The notes beneath the pieces are model-generated. The model did no database searches and was not told the origin of the DNA. It saw only the letters and a program-made list of their open reading frames with translations. A DNA stretch of 21,861 nucleotides, taken from NCBI GenBank assembly GCA_003152595.1, contig PMAM01000151.1, forward strand, positions 15,885-37,745, read 5' to 3'. The position numbers and the translations under genes were made by a program. This document shows positions 6,996-13,902 of the stretch, one piece after another. How positions within the stretch are numbered: position 1 is the first letter of the stretch; every line of letters starts with the position of its first letter. This stretch comes from Acidobacterium sp. (GTDB taxonomy: Bacteria; Acidobacteriota; Terriglobia; Terriglobales; Acidobacteriaceae).

Positions 6996-8240
6996 CTAGA
7001 TGCTGAGTGCGTGCTGGTGGTCCTCGGCGTTCGGAGCGCCGACCGGATGCATAAGGCCACCGCGGGAGAGGCGATAACGTCGTCCGCGCCACAGGATGGT
7101 GCTTCCCGCATAGCTCGCCGCCCAGCAGCAGAAGCCCAGGAGATCGCGAATTGGATAGAGCAGGACGGTGCGCAGGAGGTGGCGCTCCTGGACGGCAAGC
7201 GAACCCATGAGGGCGGCCAGGATCATGCGATTGACGATGGAGTACGCAAGCAACGAGAGCGCGAGGACAGGCCGATGCAGGGCGAGGGCAGCGAGACCGG
7301 CGAGGATTCCGAAAGGCAGACTGAAGGTGAGCGCGGTGCCGAAGTGGCCGAGGGGGCGCGAGAAGCGCGTGGATTTCATCCAGCGCGTTTGATGGCGCAG
7401 GGATGCCGCGAAACCCAGATTAAGGATGATGTGGTCGATGACGTGGTGCGAGAGCACGACGGTCTGGCTTTGCTCGGCGACCTTTTCGCCGAGCAGGAAA
7501 TCGTCGGAGCAGTAGGGGCCGAGGACGCCGAAGCCGCCCATCGTGTCCACCGAGCGGCGGCGAACGGCCATCGTGGGACCGAGGGCGAACTTCATGCCTT
7601 CCAGCAGATTTGCAGTGAGCACGCCGGTGGTCATTTCCACCGACATCCCGGCGGCTTCGAGCTTCGCCCAGAGGCCGCGATCGGCGCTGCCACGATAGAG
7701 GCAGGTGACGGCCCCGACGTTCTCGTCGGCAAAAGGTGCGGCGACTTCGCGGATGTAGTTGCGGGCGACGCGGACATCGCTGTCGCTGATGATGAAGATG
7801 TCGTGCTGTGCCGAAGCGTGCATCAGCTCAAGAGACGAAACTTTGGCATTGATGTAGGTCTGATCCCCGGTCGAAAGGAAGCGGGCTGGGATATGAGGGT
7901 AGCGCGCGGCGACACGGCGGGCGGCGGCGAGGCCGGGATCGGAGGCAGAGCGAGTGCAGAAGAGGATTTCAAACCGCGGATAGTCCTGGTCGAAGAAGGA
8001 TTCGAGATGGGCTTCGAGGTTGGGCTCGTCTCCGTCGAGAGGCTTGAGCAGGGAAACGGGACTCGCCGTCCACGCGTGCGCAGGACTGGCCGTCCAGGCA
8101 GACGCGGCTTCGGCGCCATGGGTGTGAGCATCACTTCCGGCGCGGAGAAAGCGGACGAGACCGACGACGGCGAGGATCGCAGAGATGGTCGAAGTACAGA
8201 GCCCGAAGATGCCGATGTCGAGGAGGAGTCGAAAGATCAT
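6996..8240 (-). CDS. Family 2/21 glycosyltransferase, HpnI-like (bacteriohopanetetrol glucosaminyl transfer) or ceramide-glucosyltransferase-like
   Basis: A 414-residue membrane glycosyltransferase: an N-terminal helix (about 5-33), a GT-A catalytic domain (about 62-295) and C-terminal helices (about 300-385). Seen motifs are LLKPLDG (64-70), the DxD-type SDSD with D153 and D155, SDDF with D246/D247 as acceptor-site base, and the processive/GT21-type QTRW at 284-287. This motif set defines GT21-like enzymes; in hopanoid-producing bacteria the member HpnI transfers N-acetylglucosamine from UDP-GlcNAc to bacteriohopanetetrol. No other hopanoid gene (hpnJ, hpnK, shc) is in the window, so the substrate is inferred. 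An 8-residue near-duplication (AWTASP at 48-53 and 56-61) lies between the first helix and the catalytic domain. Confidence 0.8.
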   Translation of the reverse strand: MIFRLLLDIGIFGLCTSTISAILAVVGLVRFLRAGSDAHTHGAEAASAWTASPAHAWTASPVSLLKPLDGDEPNLEAHLESFFDQDYPRFEILFCTRSASDPGLAAARRVAARYPHIPARFLSTGDQTYINAKVSSLELMHASAQHDIFIISDSDVRVARNYIREVAAPFADENVGAVTCLYRGSADRGLWAKLEAAGMSVEMTTGVLTANLLEGMKFALGPTMAVRRRSVDTMGGFGVLGPYCSDDFLLGEKVAEQSQTVVLSHHVIDHIILNLGFAASLRHQTRWMKSTRFSRPLGHFGTALTFSLPFGILAGLAALALHRPVLALSLLAYSIVNRMILAALMGSLAVQERHLLRTVLLYPIRDLLGFCCWAASYAGSTILWRGRRYRLSRGGLMHPVGAPNAEDHQHALSI

Positions 8241-8284
8241 ACAATCGGCCTTCGCCAGTAGTGCCGAAGCTGTACTCCGCGGCT

Positions 8285-8297
8285 GCCTCTAAGAGGC
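8285..8297 (-). other. Small hairpin after the Na/Pi gene
   Basis: GCCTCT and AGAGGC form a perfect inverted pair about 30 bases past the Na/Pi cotransporter stop, within the 86-base gap before the glycosyltransferase. It lacks a T-run and so is at most a weak pause site. Confidence 0.2.
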
Positions 8298-8326
8298 TAT
8301 CCCATTCGGATGCCGCAGCGGGAGGA

Positions 8327-9922
8327 TCAGGCGGCTGCGAACTTCGCGTCTTCGCGCATCCAGAGGGCGAGCTGGCGCAGGAGCCACACGTTGCGTTCGA
8401 AGAGGGTAGTGGCGTAGTGCAGCGCAGAGGTGTGGCTGGTGCTGCCGTTGCGGCCGAGGCCATGCTGGTTGCGGAGCTCTTCCATCATGCCGCTGCGGTC
8501 ATCGGTCATGTTGACGAGGATGTCGATTTCGAGGTCGCCGGGCGTTTCGAGGGCGGCCAGCGCGGAGAAGAGGATAGTGTCGAGCGATTCGATGAGCAGG
8601 CTGGCGAGTGGCTCGTTTGCGAGGCCCATGAGGGTTTCGGCGAACAGATAGACGTTGTCGTCGAGGGCGCGCAAGGTGCTTTCCTTGCGCTTGAAACCGA
8701 TGGCGCGGGAGGCGAGGTCAGTGGCGATAGGCAGCTTGAGAAGCGCATCGAGAAATTCCGAGATATGGCGCCCGAGCTGGGCGGCGGCAGCATGGAGAGG
8801 CTTCAGTTGCGAGGGATCGCCGCGGCGCGCGGCGTCAATGTAGCGGCCCAGAACGCTGACGGTGCGCATCTGCTCGAGGGCGACGAGGTCAAGGGCGGTT
8901 TCCGGTGAGTTAAGCGAGTTGTGCTGGATGTAGATGGGGCTGGAGAGGTCCTGCTCGGGTGTGGGCGGCCACAGTTTGGCGAGTCCTTTGGGAGCCCAGC
9001 CGAGTCCGGCGAAGGCTGCTGCGGCGACGCTGACGTTGAGCACGAGGTAGGTGCAGGCCATGCGATGCGCGATCGACGCGCCGGAGGCGTGAACGGCGGC
9101 CATTAGCAGCGGGACGTGAAACAGGCGCTCGATGACGAGAAGAGTGCCGACGAAGAGGCTTGCTGCGCCATTGGTCATGGCCTGGTACATGGCGATCTGG
9201 CGCGGGACGCCGCGGAGATTGCCGGCCAGCGTGGAGGTAGCGAGGGCTGAGCCGAGGCCAAGGCCGGCGATGACCATCATGGCAGGGAATTCGCCGAGCT
9301 GTCCGCCGCGGTTGATGGTGACAACGATCGCGGCGACCGCCGATGAGGAGTGGATGAGGGCGCGCAGCAGCGCGCCCAGCAGGAATGCGGCGTAGGGCCA
9401 GCGCGCAAAGAATCCGGCAACGTGGGCGAACTGTGTGGAGGAAGCGAGAGGTTGGAAGGCCTGCTTCATCATTTCCAGGCCGAGGAAGAGCAGACCGACG
9501 GACATGCCGCTGGCCACCGCGGGCTTCCAGCGTTTGAAGAGGCGGAAGGCGAGGATGAGTCCGGTAATGCCAATAAGGAAGAGGATGGAGACGTGAAGAT
9601 CCGACGCGGCGACGAAGACGAGGAGTGCGGTGCCGATATTCGCGCAGGCAAGCACGATGAGGGCGCGCGAGATGGGCAGCAGGCCGGTAGAGACCATGCC
9701 CGAGAGGATGAAAGCGACGACGGAAGCGCTCTGCGTGATGGCGCCGAGGGTGGCGCCCACCAGTCCAGCCATGACGGGGCGATGGGTGAGCCTGCCCAGG
9801 ATCTGGCGGAAGCGCTGGCCGCTCATCTGGCGGAGATTGTCGGAGACGCCGCTCATGCCGGAGAAGAAGAACGCGAGTCCGGCAAGATAGAGCGCGAGAA
9901 GTTCGAGCATGGGCGGATGCAT
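8327..9922 (-). CDS. Na/Pi cotransporter family protein with PhoU-like C-terminal domain
   Basis: A 531-residue protein starting at ATG 9922-9920 (MHPPML); a second ATG at 9910 is also possible. The open frame extends far upstream but the extra sequence is Arg/Pro-rich and overlaps the divergent gene's leader. The membrane part (about 5-350) shows the inverted-duplicate layout of the PNaS family, with serine signature motifs QSAS (64-67) in the first half and HSSS (191-194) in the second; the usual form is QSSS in both. The soluble tail (about 355-525) is helical and PhoU-like, as in NptA/YjbB-type transporters that move phosphate with Na+. The Q-to-H change in the second motif may alter specificity. 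The gene heads a five-gene minus-strand run but is separated from the next by 86 bases. Confidence 0.87.
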   Translation of the reverse strand: MHPPMLELLALYLAGLAFFFSGMSGVSDNLRQMSGQRFRQILGRLTHRPVMAGLVGATLGAITQSASVVAFILSGMVSTGLLPISRALIVLACANIGTALLVFVAASDLHVSILFLIGITGLILAFRLFKRWKPAVASGMSVGLLFLGLEMMKQAFQPLASSTQFAHVAGFFARWPYAAFLLGALLRALIHSSSAVAAIVVTINRGGQLGEFPAMMVIAGLGLGSALATSTLAGNLRGVPRQIAMYQAMTNGAASLFVGTLLVIERLFHVPLLMAAVHASGASIAHRMACTYLVLNVSVAAAAFAGLGWAPKGLAKLWPPTPEQDLSSPIYIQHNSLNSPETALDLVALEQMRTVSVLGRYIDAARRGDPSQLKPLHAAAAQLGRHISEFLDALLKLPIATDLASRAIGFKRKESTLRALDDNVYLFAETLMGLANEPLASLLIESLDTILFSALAALETPGDLEIDILVNMTDDRSGMMEELRNQHGLGRNGSTSHTSALHYATTLFERNVWLLRQLALWMREDAKFAAA

Positions 9923-10042
9923 GATACCAGTGCCGCTTGAGACTCTTGATGAAAGCCGCAACAGCGCGAAACGCGGGTGGGTTGCGGGTGATACCCTGGT
10001 TCGGCGGACTATCGTCGAGAGGTGGTCCGAGTTGAGGCATCG

Positions 10043-11641
10043 ATGAATCGCCGTCAATTTGTTGGGCAGGGCTCGCTGGCTGCGGGGGCGCTCGTGCTCC
10101 ACGGATCGCGGGCGTGGGCGGAGCGGGCTGAGGCGGCCGTTGCGGATGCTTCCTTTGCGTTCAACACGGAAGATGCCGGGCTGCAGCGTATCTATGACGC
10201 CGCGCTGGCGACGCTCGCCGGCAATGCGGTGACCTTCGCGTCGTATCCGGGGCCGGTGCTGGTCGAGGGCAGCGTGTATCACGGGGTGTGGCTGGAATGC
10301 GCGCCGCAGGAAGGCGAGGTATACGAACGCGTTGGGCCGGAGGCGGCACGGCAGCTGGCGCGGAACAATCACCTGATCTTCTTTGCTCTGCAGAAAGAAG
10401 ATGGGCAGCTACCGTGCAGCGTGAAGGAGGCCGGGCCGGCCTTCGGACAGATCCAGATGGTGGTGCCAATTGCGGCGACGGCGTGGGAGCTGGCGCAGCG
10501 GACCGGCGATCAGGAACTGCTGGAGAAGGCCTTCGCTGCATGCGCGCGCTGGGACGAATGGCTGCGGCGCTATCGCGACACGCGCGGCACGGGGTTGTGC
10601 GAGGGCTTTTGCACCTACGACACGGGGCAGGACAATAGTCCGCGGTGGAAGGGCCTCGCGAACAGCTGTCCAGACGGCGATGCGCGGAAATGTCCGCCCG
10701 GAGCGGGGCTGCCGCGGTTGTGTCCGGATCTTTCGGCGACGGTGTATGGCGGACGCGTGGCGCTGGCTGCGATGGCCAAGGCGCTGGGCAAGAACGACGA
10801 GGCGAATCGGTGGACCGAGGACGCCGAGACGATCCGGCAGCTGATCATCGGAAGGCTCTACGATCCGGTGGACGGGGCGTTCTACGATCTCGATACCGAC
10901 AACAAATTTGTGAAGGTTCGCAGCTCGACGATCATGACGGTGCTGGGCGAGCATGTGCCGGAGCCAGGCGTCTTCGAGGATGTGTGGAACCGGCAGGCCC
11001 ACAATCCGAAGGCGTTCTGGGCGCCGTACCCGTTTCCATCGGTCGCGCTCAACGACCCGCAGTTTGTGCGGCCGATTCCACGCAACTCGTGGGGCGGGGC
11101 GACGCAGGCGCTGACCGCGCTGCGGGCGCCGCGGTGGATGGAGCACTACGGCAAGAGCGCGGAGATGAGCGAGCTGGCGCATCAATGGGTCGAGGCGCTG
11201 TATCGTGCGAACGGGGAATTCCGGCAGCAGATGGATCCTTTGACTGGCGAGTTCACCGCGGCCGATCCCGGCGGCTATTCGCCTGCTGCGCTGGTGTGCC
11301 TCGATTTCATTTGGAGGCTGCACGGCGTTCGGCAGCAGGGCGAACTGCTGGAGTGGAACGTCCGGACGCCGTATGAACGCGGGCGATCGCGTTTCATGAG
11401 GAAAGTCGGGACGACGACCATGGAGTTGAACTACGACGGGGCGCGCGCGGAGTTGCGGATTGGGGCACAGCGGGTTGCTCGGGTTTCGGGCACGGTGCGG
11501 CTGCTGACGAAGCAGGACGGTGACCTTGACTCGGCGGTCGGCATCGAGAGCAGCGAGCAACAGGTGACCATCGACCCCACCAGGTCGATCAAGCGGGCCT
11601 TTCGGATCGCGCCGAATGAGCGGGTAGTTTTGCGAGCTTAA
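10043..11641 (+). CDS. Tat-exported GH63-like (alpha/alpha)6-barrel glycoside hydrolase
   Basis: A 532-residue protein. Start ATG 10043 is chosen because GAGG lies 5 bases upstream (10034-10037) and the product then opens with a twin-arginine signal (NRRQFVGQG, hydrophobic core, ending about AWA, residue 26). The mature part is rich in Trp/helical segments typical of the six-hairpin toroid. DTGQDNSPRW (193-202) matches the active-site segment of GH63/GH37-type enzymes such as mannosylglycerate hydrolase and trehalase, with D197 the likely acid. A cysteine cluster (C186, C190, C209, C217, C227) surrounds it and probably stabilises an exported enzyme. Substrate is unknown; an alpha-glucoside or related sugar is likely. 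The gene is divergent from the Na/Pi cotransporter and 40 bases upstream of tyrS. Confidence 0.82.
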   Translation: MNRRQFVGQGSLAAGALVLHGSRAWAERAEAAVADASFAFNTEDAGLQRIYDAALATLAGNAVTFASYPGPVLVEGSVYHGVWLECAPQEGEVYERVGPEAARQLARNNHLIFFALQKEDGQLPCSVKEAGPAFGQIQMVVPIAATAWELAQRTGDQELLEKAFAACARWDEWLRRYRDTRGTGLCEGFCTYDTGQDNSPRWKGLANSCPDGDARKCPPGAGLPRLCPDLSATVYGGRVALAAMAKALGKNDEANRWTEDAETIRQLIIGRLYDPVDGAFYDLDTDNKFVKVRSSTIMTVLGEHVPEPGVFEDVWNRQAHNPKAFWAPYPFPSVALNDPQFVRPIPRNSWGGATQALTALRAPRWMEHYGKSAEMSELAHQWVEALYRANGEFRQQMDPLTGEFTAADPGGYSPAALVCLDFIWRLHGVRQQGELLEWNVRTPYERGRSRFMRKVGTTTMELNYDGARAELRIGAQRVARVSGTVRLLTKQDGDLDSAVGIESSEQQVTIDPTRSIKRAFRIAPNERVVLRA

Positions 11642-11665
11642 ACCATCGTCCGCTGCCGCGAAATT

Positions 11666-11671
11666 TATACT
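11666..11671 (+). promoter_or_regulatory. Possible -10 element (TATACT) of tyrS
   Basis: TATACT ends 10 bases before the tyrS ATG, within the 40-base gap after the glycosidase gene. The same spacing occurs upstream of the gene starting at 585. No good -35 is seen. Use of this element would give a leader of only a few bases. Confidence 0.35.
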
Positions 11672-11681
11672 GGCGAGAACC

Positions 11682-12929
11682 ATGTCCTCTTTCCTTCCTG
11701 TCGATGAGCAGATGGATCTGCTCGAAAAGGGCGCGGCGGAGATCATCCGCGTGCCGGAGCTGCGGGAGCGCCTCGAGAAGTCGCGGCAAACGGGCGTGCC
11801 TCTGCGCGTGAAGGCTGGGTTCGACCCGACGGCGCCCGATCTGCATCTGGGACATACGGTGCTGATGCGGAAGCTGAAGCACTTCCAGGATCTGGGCCAC
11901 CAGGTGATCTTTCTGGTCGGCGATTACACGTCGCTGATCGGCGATCCGACCGGCCGCAACGTGACGCGGAAGCCGCTGACGCGCGAGCAGATCGACGAGA
12001 ACGCGAAGACGTACACCGCGCAGGTGTTTCGCATCCTCGACCGCGAGAAGACCGAAGTGCGCTTCAACTCGGAGTGGCTGGGCAAGCTGAGCTTCGAGGA
12101 CATCATTCGCCTCGCGGCAAAGTTCACGGTGTCGCAGATGCTGGAGCGGGCCGAGTTCCACGCGCGCTTCCAGAACGAGCAGCCGATCTCGCTGCACGAG
12201 CTGCTTTATCCGCTGGCGCAGGGGTATGACTCGGTAGCGCTGCAGGCGGATGTAGAGCTGGGCGGGACCGATCAGAAGTTCAACCTGATTGCGGGACGCG
12301 AGCTGCAGCGCGACTACGGCCAGCCCTCGCAGATCGTGCTGATGACGCCGATCATCGAGGGGCTGGACGGCGTGCAGAAGATGTCGAAGTCACTGAACAA
12401 CGCGATCGGGATCCACGAGCCGCCGCAGGAGATGTACGGCAAGCTGATGTCGATCAACGACGAGCTGATGTGGCGGTACTGGACGCTGCTGACGGATCTG
12501 CGGCAGTCGGAGATCGACACGATGCGGGCCGATGTGGCGTCGGGCGCGCTGCATCCGATGGAGGCGAAGAAGCGTCTGGCGCGGACGATTGTCGGCGGGT
12601 TCTGCGGGGCCGAGGCGGCGCAGGCGGCGGATGAGCAGTGGGCGCGGCAATTCCAGCAGAAGAGCGACGATGTCGAGGGGCTCGAAGAGGTGCAGATTCC
12701 GTACGCGGAGATTGCGGGCTCCGGGGACGGGCGCGTGATTCGGGTGCCGAAGCTGCTGGTGCGCGCGGGGCTGGCGGCGTCCGGGGCTGAGGCGGCGCGG
12801 AAGCTTGCGGAGAAGGCGGTGCGCATCGACGGAGAGACGGTCACGGAGCCGGGGATTGCGATCGGGGCGCTGCCGGTGCGGTTGAGCGTGCGGGTGGGGA
12901 AGCGGGCGAAGGTGGCGATTGTCGAGTAG
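11682..12929 (+). CDS. tyrS: Tyrosyl-tRNA synthetase
   Basis: A 415-residue class I aminoacyl-tRNA synthetase that charges tRNA-Tyr with tyrosine in the cytoplasm. The HIGH signature appears as HLGH (55-58) in GFDPTAPDLHLGH, and KMSKS is at 233-237. The Rossmann catalytic domain spans about 40-330 and a C-terminal S4 RNA-binding domain about 347-415. The extended N-terminus and the GFDPTAPDLHLGH spelling fit the TyrRS type 2 (TyrZ-like) subgroup. Length is normal and there is no sign of damage. It is an essential housekeeping gene; the nearby possible -10 suggests its own promoter after the glycosidase. Confidence 0.97.
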   Translation: MSSFLPVDEQMDLLEKGAAEIIRVPELRERLEKSRQTGVPLRVKAGFDPTAPDLHLGHTVLMRKLKHFQDLGHQVIFLVGDYTSLIGDPTGRNVTRKPLTREQIDENAKTYTAQVFRILDREKTEVRFNSEWLGKLSFEDIIRLAAKFTVSQMLERAEFHARFQNEQPISLHELLYPLAQGYDSVALQADVELGGTDQKFNLIAGRELQRDYGQPSQIVLMTPIIEGLDGVQKMSKSLNNAIGIHEPPQEMYGKLMSINDELMWRYWTLLTDLRQSEIDTMRADVASGALHPMEAKKRLARTIVGGFCGAEAAQAADEQWARQFQQKSDDVEGLEEVQIPYAEIAGSGDGRVIRVPKLLVRAGLAASGAEAARKLAEKAVRIDGETVTEPGIAIGALPVRLSVRVGKRAKVAIVE

Positions 12930-12932
12930 GGG

Positions 12933-12947
12933 GGCCCCGAGGGGGTC
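12933..12947 (+). terminator. Weak hairpin just after tyrS
   Basis: GGCCCC (12933-12938) and GGGGTC (12942-12947) pair with one G-U around a three-base loop, four bases after the tyrS stop. No T-run follows, so it is a pause or a rho-assisted end at best. Confidence 0.25.
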
Positions 12948-12952
12948 CTGAC

Positions 12953-13100
12953 GCGTACGTATTTGATTCCTTTGGGGCGGCGATTCTGGAGCGTCGCGTA
13001 TGTATTTGATTCCGGGATTGGTTGCGGGTATCTATTTTGGAATCAAATACCTACGATGGACAGAAACAAGACGCAGCGCATGCATTTGATTCCAAAATGC
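12953..13100. repeat. Cluster of four ATTTGATTCC repeats (three direct, one inverted)
   Basis: GTATTTGATTCC is at 12959-12970 and again at 13002-13013; with flanks the pair reads GCGTAYGTATTTGATTCC at 12953-12970 and 12996-13013. The reverse form GGAATCAAATAC is at 13039-13050, and ATTTGATTCC recurs at 13084-13093. Copies three and four match over 15 bases (13034-13048 against 13084-13098) as perfect inverted arms with a 35-base spacer. A degenerate copy may lie near 13113. The repeats occupy a non-coding, comparatively AT-rich gap between converging tyrS and ruvA. They may be protein-binding sites or a dispersed repeat family; the function is unknown. Confidence 0.8.
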
Positions 13101-13141
13101 GAGCGGTCTCGATATTTGAATCTGAAGTACTTCGACCCGGT

Positions 13142-13174
13142 AAGGCCGCCAAGGTGGCGGCCTTGTTTCTTCCT
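13142..13174 (+). terminator. Intrinsic terminator between tyrS and ruvA
   Basis: AAGGCCGCC (13142-13150) and GGCGGCCTT (13156-13164) form a perfect 9-bp GC-rich stem with a five-base loop, followed by the T-rich GTTTCTTCCTT on the plus strand. This is the best intrinsic terminator in the window. It lies about 210 bases after tyrS and would also sit at the end of the converging ruvA transcript, though the minus-strand side lacks a T-run. Confidence 0.8.
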
Positions 13175-13192
13175 TACGGCCGTCGGTGATCC

Positions 13193-13783
13193 TTAGCGAA
13201 TCACCTTGAGCGCGGCGCGGAAAAGCTCGTCGAAGTTGCCGCTGGCAGCCTTGTCCTTGTCGATAGCGGTCTCGATGGCCTTCTGCGCGGCGGGCCTCTG
13301 ATATCCGAGGTTGACGAGCGCGGAGAGGACGTCTTCGGCGGCGGGGGCGAGTTGCTTTTGCGCGACCGGGGCGACGGCGAGGTCCTCGAGTTTCTCCTTC
13401 AGCTCGACGACGAGGCGCTCGGCGAGTTTTTTGCCGACGCCGGGGATGAGCGTGAGAGTCGCGTGGTCCTGGGCGCGGATGGCGGCGACAGTGCGCTCGG
13501 GGTTGAGTCCGCTGAGGATGGTGATAGCGAGTTTCGGGCCGACTCCGGAGACGGTGATGAGGCGCTCGAAGAGGCGCTTCTCATTGCGGTCCATGAAGCC
13601 GTAGAGGGCGAGCGCGTCTTCGCGGACGTGGGTGTGGATGAAGAGTGAGACTTCGGCGCCTTCGCCGGGGAGCGCGGTGAAGGTGGGCACGGAGATGGTG
13701 ACGTCGTAGCCGACGCCGGCGGCTTCGACGATGGCCTGGCCGGGTTGTTTCGAGAAGAGGCGTCCGCGGAGGTGAGCGATCAT
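13193..13783 (-). CDS. ruvA: Holliday junction branch migration protein RuvA
   Basis: A 196-residue protein with the three RuvA parts: an N-terminal OB-fold (about 1-62, starting MIAHLRGRL), a double helix-hairpin-helix domain (SGVGPK at 79-84 and PGVGKK at 114-119), and a C-terminal domain that contacts RuvB (about 148-196, including LGYQ). RuvA binds four-way DNA junctions and loads the RuvB motor in recombination repair. ATG 13783 is chosen because the family begins exactly there; the open frame above it is unrelated. GAGG lies 6 bases upstream but is buried in a palindrome. ruvB and ruvC are not adjacent in the window. Confidence 0.96.
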   Translation of the reverse strand: MIAHLRGRLFSKQPGQAIVEAAGVGYDVTISVPTFTALPGEGAEVSLFIHTHVREDALALYGFMDRNEKRLFERLITVSGVGPKLAITILSGLNPERTVAAIRAQDHATLTLIPGVGKKLAERLVVELKEKLEDLAVAPVAQKQLAPAAEDVLSALVNLGYQRPAAQKAIETAIDKDKAASGNFDELFRAALKVIR

Positions 13784-13786
13784 GCG

Positions 13787-13808
13787 GTGCCTCGCGTGCG
13801 CGAGGCAC
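13787..13808 (-). promoter_or_regulatory. Perfect 10-bp palindrome covering the ruvA ribosome-binding site
   Basis: GTGCCTCGCG (13787-13796) and CGCGAGGCAC (13799-13808) are perfect inverted arms with two bases between, ending three bases before the ruvA ATG. On the ruvA strand the Shine-Dalgarno GAGG (13793-13790) lies inside the arm next to the start, so a folded message would hide it. It may be a translational control element or a dispersed palindrome. Confidence 0.7.
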
Positions 13809-13813
13809 GAGGG

Positions 13814-13841
13814 AGCAGGGAGCAGGGAGCAGGGAACAGGG
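13814..13841. repeat. Tandem heptamer repeat (AGCAGGG x3 plus AACAGGG)
   Basis: Three perfect AGCAGGG units at 13814-13834 are followed by AACAGGG at 13835-13841. The array lies in the 119-base gap between the cytochrome stop and ruvA, right next to the ruvA palindrome. Related heptamers occur at 2813-2826 and, on the other strand, at 21037-21047. Confidence 0.85.
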
Positions 13842-13902
13842 CATGCTGGATCATTTTGATTACAGGTTAACCCCACCCGTGCTTTTCCCTTGCCGAGCGT
13901 GT

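Noticed and set aside
12963..13196. 77-codon plus-strand frame after tyrS
   Set aside because: It is made of the ATTTGATTCC repeats and the terminator hairpin; no Shine-Dalgarno sequence or domain.
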